From CAYOVG01 sp964407285 (GTDB lineage: Bacteria; Desulfobacterota; Syntrophobacteria; Syntrophobacterales; Syntrophobacteraceae), in the NCBI GenBank assembly GCA_964407285.1, contig CAYOVG010000162.1, positions 1-15,014 on the forward strand: a stretch of DNA of 15,014 bases, written 5' to 3'. Numbering within the stretch: the stretch's first letter is position 1; every line of letters begins with the position of its first letter. Under the pieces are notes generated by a model. The model was not told the DNA's origin and did not search any database. It worked only from the letters and a program-made list of their open reading frames with translations. Positions 1 through 5,971 of this stretch are shown here, in pieces. A program made the translations under genes and the position numbers.

Positions 1-38
1 CCCTTCCCCGCCGACCGCCCGGCACACGGTCCGTAAAT

Positions 39-728
39 CTAATGGTACAGCCTCCGGCGAAGCGGCCTGAAGAAAAAGAGCAGAACTACACCCGCGATGA
101 AGCCGCCTATATGGGCCCACCAAGCCACACCGCCCACGTCGGCCCCCTGCTGGGCGAGAGAACCCGCTCCGCTGAGGAATTGCAGCAGGAACCACAAGCC
201 CAGAAACACGAATGCGGGCACTTCAATGAGCTGAAGAAAGAAAAAAATCGGGACGAGGGTCAGCACTTTCGCCCTGGGATAGAGCACGAGGTAGGCTCCC
301 ATAACCCCGGCGATGGCCCCGCTGGCCCCGACGGTGGGAAGGCGGGACTCATAGTTGGTGACGAGATGGATGAGCGCGGCGATCAATCCGCAGAAGATAT
401 AGAAGAACAGGTACTTCACGCGCCCCATGTCGCTTTCGAGGTTGTCCCCGAAGATGTAGAGCACCCACATGTTCCCGATGAGGTGCATCCATCCGCCGTG
501 CAGGAACATGGAGGTGAAAAAGGGCAGCAACTGCTCCAGGGTGCTGAAATGCCGGGCGACGGCGATATCCGAGTACCGCACGGGCACCAGGCCGTACTCG
601 AACAAGAATGCTTCCAGAGCATGCCCGAGCGCGAGTTCGTAGAGAAAGGCCAGCGTGCATATCACGATGATGGCGTAGTTGACTACCGGCGTCCCCTGCG
701 TTGGATTGGTATCGCGTAATGGGATCAT
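39..728 (-). CDS. Rhomboid family intramembrane serine protease
   Basis: A 229-residue polytopic membrane protein expected to cleave transmembrane substrates within the inner membrane; its substrate cannot be inferred. Seen directly: the catalytic serine motif GASG at 134-137 (Ser136), the partner histidine in the AHIGG motif (His206), and the upstream HGGWMHLIGNMW block (77-88) whose His/Asn residues line the oxyanion site in this family. Hydrophobic segments lie near 17-33, 82-95, 105-123, 135-150, 156-184 and 206-221, fitting a six-helix rhomboid core with a short basic C-terminal tail. The length is normal for a minimal bacterial rhomboid and no key residue is missing. The ATG start has an AGGA-type ribosome site about 8-13 bases upstream. 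It lies 304 bp downstream of the serine hydrolase on the same strand, so co-transcription is possible but not shown. Confidence 0.93.
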   Translation of the reverse strand: MIPLRDTNPTQGTPVVNYAIIVICTLAFLYELALGHALEAFLFEYGLVPVRYSDIAVARHFSTLEQLLPFFTSMFLHGGWMHLIGNMWVLYIFGDNLESDMGRVKYLFFYIFCGLIAALIHLVTNYESRLPTVGASGAIAGVMGAYLVLYPRAKVLTLVPIFFFLQLIEVPAFVFLGLWFLLQFLSGAGSLAQQGADVGGVAWWAHIGGFIAGVVLLFFFRPLRRRLYH

Positions 729-1032
729 GCGGTCTTATCCTGAGCTTTCGGGATGATGGATGAAAGTTTCGCTCCGCCGGCATCTCCGGCCGGCCGATCC
801 GAGCCCGAACGTGATACCCGCCCGTTTTCCAATATATCGATACAGCTATATCAATCTAATGGAATTTCTCGAAAGCCGCAAGGGCATTTGCGAATACGAG
901 CGGACATCGAGCAACTCGGGCAACCGCATGGAATGGAACAACGGGCAGGTCGGCTCCGGCTGAAGCCGGCATGATCGCAGTTTCCACATTCGATGATTGC
1001 GATTGCGCATCATTACAGCAGCTACACAACAG
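729..1032. other. Intergenic region, no convincing gene
   Basis: This 304-bp stretch separates two minus-strand genes. Short open frames exist on both strands but none has a good ribosome site or recognisable protein features. An AT-rich patch around 829-860, unlike the surrounding GC-rich DNA, could hold the rhomboid promoter, but I cannot identify well-spaced -35/-10 boxes. The end of the stretch overlaps a small inverted repeat described separately. Confidence 0.5.
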
Positions 1033-1038
1033 CTACTG
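1016..1038 (-). terminator. Possible hairpin at the 3' end of the serine hydrolase gene
   Basis: Arms CAGCAGCT (1016-1023) and AGCTACTG (1031-1038) are complementary apart from one G-T wobble and enclose a 7-base loop. The stop codon of the serine hydrolase gene falls inside one arm. There is no run of T residues after the stem on the minus strand, so a classical intrinsic terminator is doubtful. It may instead be a 3'-end stability hairpin. Confidence 0.25.
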
Positions 1039-2262
1039 TTTCGACCGCTCCGCGGCATAACGGGCTACACTCCCGGCTTCCTTGCCCACGTCGGTCAGGA
1101 AGGCCAGGTGGGCCTGCAGGTTGCTGTAATCGATAAATGGTGTGACTACAACCACGGCAACGTCGTCATGAGGGTTGTAGGCCACAAGGTTCACATACCC
1201 CGGATGGGCTCCGGAGTGCCCAATGCCGACCTCATTGCCGCCGACGCCCAGGGCATAGGTCGTGTTACCGTCGGGGACGAGGGTCATACGCGCTATCTGC
1301 TCCCTGGTCAGAGGCCCCCTTCCGGAGAGCAGCGCACGTATCCATTGAGCCATATCCCGCGCCGTGCTGATGATGTTTCCGGGGCCGACCTGGGAGGACA
1401 TATTGTCTTCGGTGGTCTCGACAAAGCCTGAACCATCACTGCTGTATCCACGGAAAAAGGGAGGCGGAAGAGTGGTGTCATAAGCGCTCCAGGGGACGAT
1501 GGTTTGCGTAAGCCCCATCGGCGTGAGGAAGTTTTCAGCCAGGAAACGATCGTAGCTCTTGCCTGAGACCCGCTCAATGATCTTTGCGAGCAGCGTATAA
1601 CCGGTATCACTGTATTTATACTGACTGTCGGGCGGATTGGAGGAGAGACCGCCGGCGGCGACAACCCCCGCAAGTTCATCCAGAGTGAACTGATGGTCGG
1701 GTTCCTTCAGGTCTTCGTAAACATAGGTGTTATAGTATTTGCCCGCATAGGGAGAGGCGCCGGAGGCCGGCACGGGATTGTTGAATACATCAAAAACTCC
1801 GGCCCGGTGCGACAAAAGCTGTTTTATGGTGATCCGGTCCTTGTAGGGAATCGCATAGTTCGGGGAGTCCGGCAGGTAGGGAGTAGTCGTATTGGGAATC
1901 AGCGCGGTCAGGGTGTCGTCGATATTGAGCTTGCCCTGCTGGTCAAGCAGCATAATGGAGGCCGCGGTGAAGGTCTTGCTGACGCTGGCGATGCGATATC
2001 GCCAGTTTTCGTCGGCGCCGGCAGGCAACCCGGCCGTAGCCAGCCGGTTGCCTTCGGGAGACTGTAAATATACCAGAACGCCCGCGTTTTCCGGCAGATT
2101 GTTGGCGATCTTGTAGGCAGCATATTTGGCGGCGAGCATCTCCCGCAGACGCTGATCGACGGCATCGGGTTTCAGCAGTCGATTCTTGTGGCATCCGATG
2201 AATGTGGAAAGGAAAACAAGAAGAGAAAGCATGAGGGTAGAGTGCAACAGGGACTTTTTCAT
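1033..2262 (-). CDS. Serine hydrolase, beta-lactamase/class C PBP family, probable lipoprotein
   Basis: A 409-residue secreted penicillin-binding-protein-like serine hydrolase. Family members include DD-peptidases, beta-lactamases and esterases, and the real substrate here is unknown. Seen: SVSK (SxxK) nucleophile motif at 93-96 (Ser93, Lys96), the second motif YSD at 217-219 in place of the usual Y-x-N, and an HSG motif at 349-351 in the third catalytic position. The N terminus has two lysines, a hydrophobic stretch and F-I-G-C at 21-24, a slightly atypical lipobox, suggesting lipidation on Cys24. The frame stays open another 61 codons upstream, but this ATG is preferred: a strong AAGGAGG site (plus-strand 2268-2274) lies 5 bases before it and the signal sequence starts there. 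The gene looks AT-richer than the core genes further right. No resistance role should be assumed. Confidence 0.9.
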   Translation of the reverse strand: MKKSLLHSTLMLSLLVFLSTFIGCHKNRLLKPDAVDQRLREMLAAKYAAYKIANNLPENAGVLVYLQSPEGNRLATAGLPAGADENWRYRIASVSKTFTAASIMLLDQQGKLNIDDTLTALIPNTTTPYLPDSPNYAIPYKDRITIKQLLSHRAGVFDVFNNPVPASGASPYAGKYYNTYVYEDLKEPDHQFTLDELAGVVAAGGLSSNPPDSQYKYSDTGYTLLAKIIERVSGKSYDRFLAENFLTPMGLTQTIVPWSAYDTTLPPPFFRGYSSDGSGFVETTEDNMSSQVGPGNIISTARDMAQWIRALLSGRGPLTREQIARMTLVPDGNTTYALGVGGNEVGIGHSGAHPGYVNLVAYNPHDDVAVVVVTPFIDYSNLQAHLAFLTDVGKEAGSVARYAAERSKQ

Positions 2263-2283
2263 GGTGTCCTCCTTAATGAAAAT

Positions 2284-2312
2284 CCGTACAAGCAGGCCGA
2301 GAATCTGTACGG
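2284..2312 (-). promoter_or_regulatory. Inverted repeat in the leader of the serine hydrolase gene
   Basis: The 7-base arms CCGTACA (2284-2290) and TGTACGG (2306-2312) are exact inverted copies separated by 15 bases. They lie just upstream of the strong ribosome site of the serine hydrolase gene. The spacing fits either a dimeric repressor operator (about two helical turns between arm centres) or an RNA hairpin in the leader. No regulator gene is adjacent, so the function is inference only. Confidence 0.3.
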
Positions 2313-2884
2313 GCAAGCCCTCCCAAAGTCCTTTCCGGACTTGAAGAATGGCGTCTCCCCAGATGCGGCCTCGACAGGTTCGCCCGTCTTCCGATTTCGC
2401 GCCGCGTGCGTACCCGGCGCAGGTCTTGACCTCGAACGATCCCAATTCCCGGGTCTCAACCCGCTTCCGACCGCTTCCGCTCGATGGGGGAACCTCCCGT
2501 CAATCCCGCACCGTATCGACCTCGGTTCCGGCAACCTGAAACGAGGCGCCCACCCTCTTGCCGATTCTTCCATCAACTCCTACTTCGCGGTACCATCCCC
2601 CCTCCCCGGTCAGCATGTAGCACATCGAATGCTCCAAAAGCAATCGCAATGGAAAGGTTATCAAAAGGTATCGAGATAGATGAAAGGCACGGTGCTTTGC
2701 AGTGAAGTCCCGGCAAGGAGGACTCCGACTCCACTGTTGTCGGAACACGGGACATATGGTCATCTAGTCATCTGGTACGCACGGATTTCCAGGGTTCACA
2801 CCTCGGCCTCATTGAGGAGATCCTTGAAAACTGAATATCAACGAACGCCACCCGAGGCTATCTCCACTTTCGGACGCAACCGTA
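2313..2884. other. Gene-poor divergent intergenic region
   Basis: About 570 bp between the minus-strand serine hydrolase and the plus-strand PIN-domain toxin gene. I checked it for an antitoxin gene ahead of the toxin and found none. The plus-strand frame from 2680 gives no ribbon-helix-helix or AbrB-like protein, and the other two frames are broken by stops at 2703, 2813, 2825 and 2832. Several short frames run on both strands without ribosome sites or recognisable motifs. It may be decayed sequence or may carry promoters for both flanking genes. Confidence 0.45.
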
Positions 2885-3277
2885 GTGAATTACCTTTTGG
2901 ATACCGACTGGATTGTACACTATTTGTCCGGCAATGGCGCGGTTATCCGGAGACTTGAAGATTTGAGAGTGGACGGTCTGGCTATCAGTGTTATTTCCCT
3001 GGCAGAGCTTTGCGAAGGTGTATGTTACTCCCGTAATCCGGAAAAAAATCAGGCAGGGGTGGATAACTTTTTGCAGGACATTCTTGTTTTGGGGGTCGAT
3101 CTGGAAATCTGCAAGATTTTCGGTCAGGAGCGAGGCAGGTTACGAAAGCAAGGCCTGCTCATTCATGATTTTGATTTAATGATTGCCTCAACGCGCCTCT
3201 CCCACGACCTGACCCTTCTTTCCAATAACCGAAGGCATTATGAACGTATACAAGGTCTCCGCCTTGTCTCTCTTTAA
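2885..3277 (+). CDS. VapC-like PIN-domain ribonuclease toxin
   Basis: A 130-residue PIN-domain protein, the usual size of a type II VapC toxin that cuts specific RNAs in a Mg2+-dependent way. Seen: Asp6 in the N-terminal LLDTD motif, Glu41 in SLAEL, and Asp95/Asp97 in HDFDLMIAS, giving the full acidic active-site set, followed by the LLSNN segment (111-115) typical of the C-terminal strand. Translation appears to begin at GTG; no good Shine-Dalgarno sequence is visible and no alternative ATG precedes the LLDTD motif, so the start is less certain than the domain. No cognate VapB gene is recognisable upstream, so it is an orphan or its antitoxin is of an unrecognised type. The gene is visibly AT-richer than the core genes, consistent with horizontal transfer. 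It ends tail-to-tail against a decayed vapBC pair. Confidence 0.85.
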   Translation: MNYLLDTDWIVHYLSGNGAVIRRLEDLRVDGLAISVISLAELCEGVCYSRNPEKNQAGVDNFLQDILVLGVDLEICKIFGQERGRLRKQGLLIHDFDLMIASTRLSHDLTLLSNNRRHYERIQGLRLVSL

Positions 3278-3293
3278 CGACTATTTTCCAAAT

Positions 3294-3335
3294 TTACCAG
3301 GCCAACGACAAACAAGCTGACGTATCGATCACCAT
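3294..3335 (-). pseudogene. vapC fragment (first 13 codons only)
   Basis: Reading the minus strand, an ATG overlaps the stop of the antitoxin remnant (TGATG). It opens a frame coding MVIDTSACLSLAW followed by TAA. MVIDTSA is the characteristic N terminus of VapC30-type PIN toxins, and a one-base stop/start overlap is the usual arrangement in vapBC operons. The rest of the PIN domain (Glu motif, second Asp motif) is absent: 16 bp beyond the stop lies the 3' end of the unrelated intact toxin gene on the other strand. I read this as a truncated toxin gene cut off by an old deletion or recombination. Confidence 0.6.
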
Positions 3336-3571
3336 CAGCGCGGAGCTCCGCCGTCGTCGTGGCCCGGGATTTCATCCGGATTGCGAGGGTCTTTATCCGA
3401 CAGCGAACCGCAGCGCTTCGATATCGCCGGAATCTCCTGAGTGACGTCCGGGACCGTACGGCGTCCCCACAGGCGCTCTTCCAACGCGTGGATGATCGTT
3501 TCCGTGATGCTCTCGCCGCTTTCGGCCGCAACCGGCGCACTGCTGTAACCGGCGACTGCCGCGACCGGCAT
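3335..3571 (-). pseudogene. VapB-type antitoxin remnant (Rv0623-like transcription factor family)
   Basis: The 78-residue minus-strand frame resembles the VapB30/Rv0623 family (PSK_trans_fac) over its C-terminal two thirds. The segment AAESGESITETIIHALEERL (15-34) matches the family's '[22 protein letters not shown]' region. AISKRCGSLSDKDPRNPDEI (49-68) matches the region reading IRHRCAALPVVDNRSAEAI, and the end GHDDGGAP matches GYDERGLP. The N-terminal 15 or so residues do not match the expected DNA-binding start, and upstream the frame is interrupted by a stop near the 18-bp repeats. No good ribosome site is seen. It overlaps by one base a vapC start that is itself truncated. The similarity is judged by eye from memory of VapB30, so it is a moderate-confidence call. 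A short functional antitoxin fragment cannot be excluded. Confidence 0.6.
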
Positions 3572-3916
3572 CCTCCCGGTGCGCCCGCAATCCGGATCTG
3601 GATAGAGGAAGTCGATCGGTTCGGGACGAGGACCGGTCGAAGCCGCCCACGAGAAATCTTATCCCCGCAGGAAATCTTATCCCTGCGAGAGACCTCACCC
3701 CCGCGGGAAGCGTTATCCCCACGGGAAACGTTATCCCCGCGGGAAACTTTTCCCCGGAACAAGACCACCTCCCGAAAGCCGTTTCGCGTTCAAAATCGGA
3801 ACCATAAGCCCGACAAATCCGGCCTGCCGCCGAACAGCCGCATTGACAGGTGTTCGGCTTTCCGTTAGCATTCCATCGGTGAGGAATCTATCCAGCGGAA
3901 AAGTCGGGGGAAAGCG
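3572..3916. other. Intergenic region holding tandem repeats and the hyuA-like gene leader
   Basis: About 345 bp lie between the antitoxin remnant and the hydantoinase-like gene. The centre is an 18-bp tandem repeat array (3643-3750). Because 18 is a multiple of three, the array keeps frames open on both strands and creates spurious repeat-bearing ORFs. The right end (about 3751-3916) should carry the promoter of the downstream gene, but no clear -35/-10 pair was found. The sequence GGGGGAAAG just before 3917 serves as its ribosome site. Confidence 0.5.
3643..3750. repeat. Imperfect 18-bp tandem repeat, about six copies
   Basis: Units begin at 3643, 3661, 3679, 3697, 3715 and 3733. The last is ATCCCCGCGGGAAACTTT and the fifth ATCCCCACGGGAAACGTT; the first copy is the most diverged. 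The best-preserved copies centre on the self-complementary core CCCGCGGG, so each unit carries a small dyad. The array lies upstream of both the decayed vapB (minus strand) and the hydantoinase-like gene (plus strand). It could be an iterated protein-binding site or simply a minisatellite; nothing in the sequence decides. Confidence 0.85.
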
Positions 3917-5599
3917 ATGATCATTGGACTCGATGTCGGCGGCACGAACACGGATGTGGTTCTCCTGGGCGAGGAAGGGATACTGCGGCAACTCAAAGTC
4001 CCCACGGACCAGTCCGATCTTCTCAAGAGCGTATGGACGGGATTGGAGGAAATCACGAAGGGCATACCACCGGATGCCATTCGCCGCGCCGTCCTGAGCA
4101 CTACTCTCACAACCAACTGCATTGCCGAGTGCAAGCTCGAAGCGGTGGGGATGATCGTCTCCAGCGGTCCCGGCGTAAATCCGGAGTTCTTCCGCACCGG
4201 GGACCACTACCACGCGGTTTCGGGCTCGATAGACCACAGGGGCAGGGAGATTCAGCCCGTCGACGCGAAGGAGATCGAAGCCGTCGCCGCCCGTTTCAAG
4301 GCGGAAGGCGTCCGCCACGTGGGGGTGGCGTGCAAGTTTTCGACCCGCAATCCCCGCCACGAACTCCAGATACGCGAGATCCTTGGGGACGGCTTCGAGT
4401 ACGTGATCCTGGGCCACCGCATATCGGGCAACCTGAGCTTTCCGCGCCGTATCGCGACCGCCTACCTGAACGCGTCCGTCTATCCGACGCACAAGCGGTT
4501 TTTCGAGGCCGTGCGGGCGTCGCTCGAAAAGGAGGGGTTCACCTTCCCCATCTACATCCTCAAGGCGGACGGCGGCACCATGAGCTTCGACGCGGCCCTC
4601 GACTCGCCCGGCGAGACGCTCCTGTCCGGACCCGCTTCGAGCGTGATGGGATCGGTCCCCTTCGCGTCCAAAACCGAGGAGACGCTCGTGCTCGATATCG
4701 GCGGGACCACCACCGACATGGCCATCCTCATCAACGGGACCCCGCTCCTGGAACCCCTGGGCATCGAAGTGGGCGGCTACAAGACGCTCATCCGCTCGCT
4801 CAGGAGCCGCTCCATAGGCCTGGGCGGAGACAGCACGGTCCGGGTCGTCGACGGCCGCGTCAAGATCGGCCCCGACCGCCAGGGACCCGCCATGGCCCTG
4901 GGCGGACCCGCTCCGACGGTCACGGACTCCCTGCGCGTCCTGGGCCACATGGAAATGGGGGACCTGGAAGCGGCGCGGCGCGGTTTGCAGCCGGTTTCCG
5001 AGCAACTGGGGACTTCCGTCGAGGAAGCCGCCGCCCTCGTCTTCGACGAAGCCTGCAACACCATACTCAAAGCGGCTTCCGTGATGATCGAGGACATCAA
5101 CAGCAAGCCCGTCTACACCGTTCACGAACTCCTGGAGGGATACAAAGTCCAGCCGGCGGACATCCTGGTGCTGGGCGGCCCGGCCCGCTGCTTCGCCGCG
5201 GGTTTTACGGAACTCACGGACTTCAACGTGAGCGTCGTGCCCCAGTGGGAGGTGGCCAACGCCATCGGCGCGGCACTCGCCCGCACGACCTGCGAGATAA
5301 CCCTTTTCGTCGATACGGAGCGCGGAATCGCGTCGGCTCCCGAGGAGGCCTTCTACCAGCCGGTCAAGAAGGGTTTTACGAGGAAGGCGGCGTCGGAGAT
5401 GGCCTACGAGATGCTCCGCAACAAGGCGCTACGGACCGGGGCCGACGCCGAGGACCTCGAAATCGAGGTGCTGGAGGACATCGAATTCAACATGGTGCGG
5501 GGTTTCTACACCACCGGGCAGAACATCCGCATCAAGGTCCAGGTCAAACCCGGGCTTATAAGCCGTTACCGCTCCATCGCGGGGAACCTGGGCGGATGA
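3917..5599 (+). CDS. Hydantoinase/oxoprolinase family protein (HyuA-like ATPase fold)
   Basis: A 560-residue cytoplasmic protein of the HyuA family. Relatives (N-methylhydantoinase A, 5-oxoprolinase, acetone/acetophenone carboxylase subunits) use ATP to activate amides, ring-lactams or ketones. Seen: the N-terminal phosphate-binding motif LDVGGTNTD (5-13), a second phosphate motif LDIGGTTTD (259-267), GPASS (238-242), GLGGDS (301-306) and the adenosine-type motif LVLGGPA (417-423), the expected order for an actin/hexokinase-like ATPase fold. It is shorter than classical HyuA (about 650-700 residues), and no HyuB-type partner is present. The last 90 or so residues (roughly 470-560) form a segment I do not recognise. 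ATG is preceded by GGGGGAAAG. The next gene is a deacetylase-like amidohydrolase, suggesting both act on an amide or acylated metabolite; the substrate is unknown. Confidence 0.85.
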   Translation: MIIGLDVGGTNTDVVLLGEEGILRQLKVPTDQSDLLKSVWTGLEEITKGIPPDAIRRAVLSTTLTTNCIAECKLEAVGMIVSSGPGVNPEFFRTGDHYHAVSGSIDHRGREIQPVDAKEIEAVAARFKAEGVRHVGVACKFSTRNPRHELQIREILGDGFEYVILGHRISGNLSFPRRIATAYLNASVYPTHKRFFEAVRASLEKEGFTFPIYILKADGGTMSFDAALDSPGETLLSGPASSVMGSVPFASKTEETLVLDIGGTTTDMAILINGTPLLEPLGIEVGGYKTLIRSLRSRSIGLGGDSTVRVVDGRVKIGPDRQGPAMALGGPAPTVTDSLRVLGHMEMGDLEAARRGLQPVSEQLGTSVEEAAALVFDEACNTILKAASVMIEDINSKPVYTVHELLEGYKVQPADILVLGGPARCFAAGFTELTDFNVSVVPQWEVANAIGAALARTTCEITLFVDTERGIASAPEEAFYQPVKKGFTRKAASEMAYEMLRNKALRTGADAEDLEIEVLEDIEFNMVRGFYTTGQNIRIKVQVKPGLISRYRSIAGNLGG

Positions 5600-5611
5600 C
5601 GCCTTGAGGGC

Positions 5612-5629
5612 GTTGCGGGTTGCGGGTTG
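5612..5629 (-). repeat. Short heptamer array, inverted relative to the array at 5879
   Basis: The plus strand reads GTTGCGG twice plus a partial third copy, which is the complement of the AACCCGC/CCGCAAC heptamers found at 5879-5953. It begins 12 bp after the stop of the hydantoinase-like gene. The two arrays are inverted relative to one another and bound a 250-bp hairpin-rich segment. Confidence 0.7.
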
Positions 5630-5878
5630 GATTCACACCCAATCCGGAAGACCTTGCCACAACGATGCCGTGTTTTCTTGGAGACCTTCGGTCGGCGGGG
5701 CGGCACGGTCGGGAGACCGGCCACGACCAAGATCCGCCAGTCCATACCACAACCACTCCGAGGGTGGCGGCAGGGCCGCCGGGCGGCGTTACCAGGCAGA
5801 ACCTGGCAGCGGGTGGGAAACGGCGGGGGCGCAACCCCGCCCTACCGGCCCCGCGGATCTCCGGAGTTCGTGGCTTAT

Positions 5879-5953
5879 AACGCGGAACATGCAACCCGCA
5901 ACCCGAAACGCGAAACCCGCAACGCGGAACACGCAACCCGCAACTCGTAACCC
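5879..5953 (+). repeat. Heptamer tandem repeat, consensus AACCCGC, ten copies plus a partial
   Basis: Units of exactly 7 bp run without a break: AACGCGG, AACATGC, AACCCGC, AACCCGA, AACGCGA, AACCCGC, AACGCGG, AACACGC, AACCCGC, AACTCGT, then AACCC. A higher-order period is visible: the three-unit block at 5879-5899 recurs at 5921-5941 with one difference. The array ends 18 bp before the start codon of the deacetylase gene, so it lies in or next to its leader. It resembles in kind the heptanucleotide short tandem repeats known from cyanobacterial genomes, but homology is not claimed. Confidence 0.9.
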
Positions 5954-5971
5954 TTTTTAAGGACTAATCTC

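Larger units (their letters stand above)
5600..5971. other. Non-coding, hairpin-rich intergenic segment
   Basis: 372 bp between the hydantoinase-like gene and the deacetylase-like gene, with no credible gene. Besides the two heptamer arrays it contains small perfect stems: CCAGG/CCTGG (5792-5796 and 5802-5806), and GGCGGGG/CCCCGCC (5822-5828 and 5835-5841) around the loop GCGCAA. A GGTC/GACC stem lies near 5707-5718. The GC-rich stem-loop resembles interspersed palindromic elements seen between genes in many bacterial genomes, though the family cannot be named without a search. The frames that run through it have low-complexity translations created by the repeats. Confidence 0.5.

Noticed and set aside
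1033..2445. The longer 470-residue start of the serine hydrolase
   Set aside because: The extra 61 residues precede the signal peptide and lack a ribosome site, while the internal ATG has a strong AAGGAGG site and begins the lipoprotein signal.
3643..3750. The 18-bp array as a plasmid-type replication origin (iterons)
   Set aside because: No replication initiator gene or AT-rich unwinding region is adjacent, and the surroundings are chromosomal.
3359..3868. A 169-codon plus-strand frame containing an SPRETL-type hexapeptide repeat
   Set aside because: The peptide repeat is the translation of the 18-bp DNA array, which also reads as a hexapeptide repeat on the minus strand. The frame is antisense to the better-supported vapB remnant and has no ribosome site.
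3731..5125. A 464-codon open frame on the minus strand
   Set aside because: It lies opposite the hydantoinase-like gene, whose motifs are clear. Its translation is rich in Asp/Gly/Arg/His with no recognisable motif, as expected for an antisense shadow in GC-rich DNA.
4033..5607. A 524-codon plus-strand frame inside the hydantoinase-like gene
   Set aside because: Its translation is dominated by Arg, Gly, Pro and His, typical of an alternative frame of a GC-rich gene.
5879..5953. The heptamer array as a CRISPR array
   Set aside because: Units are 7 bp with no spacers and there are no cas genes, so it is a short tandem repeat.
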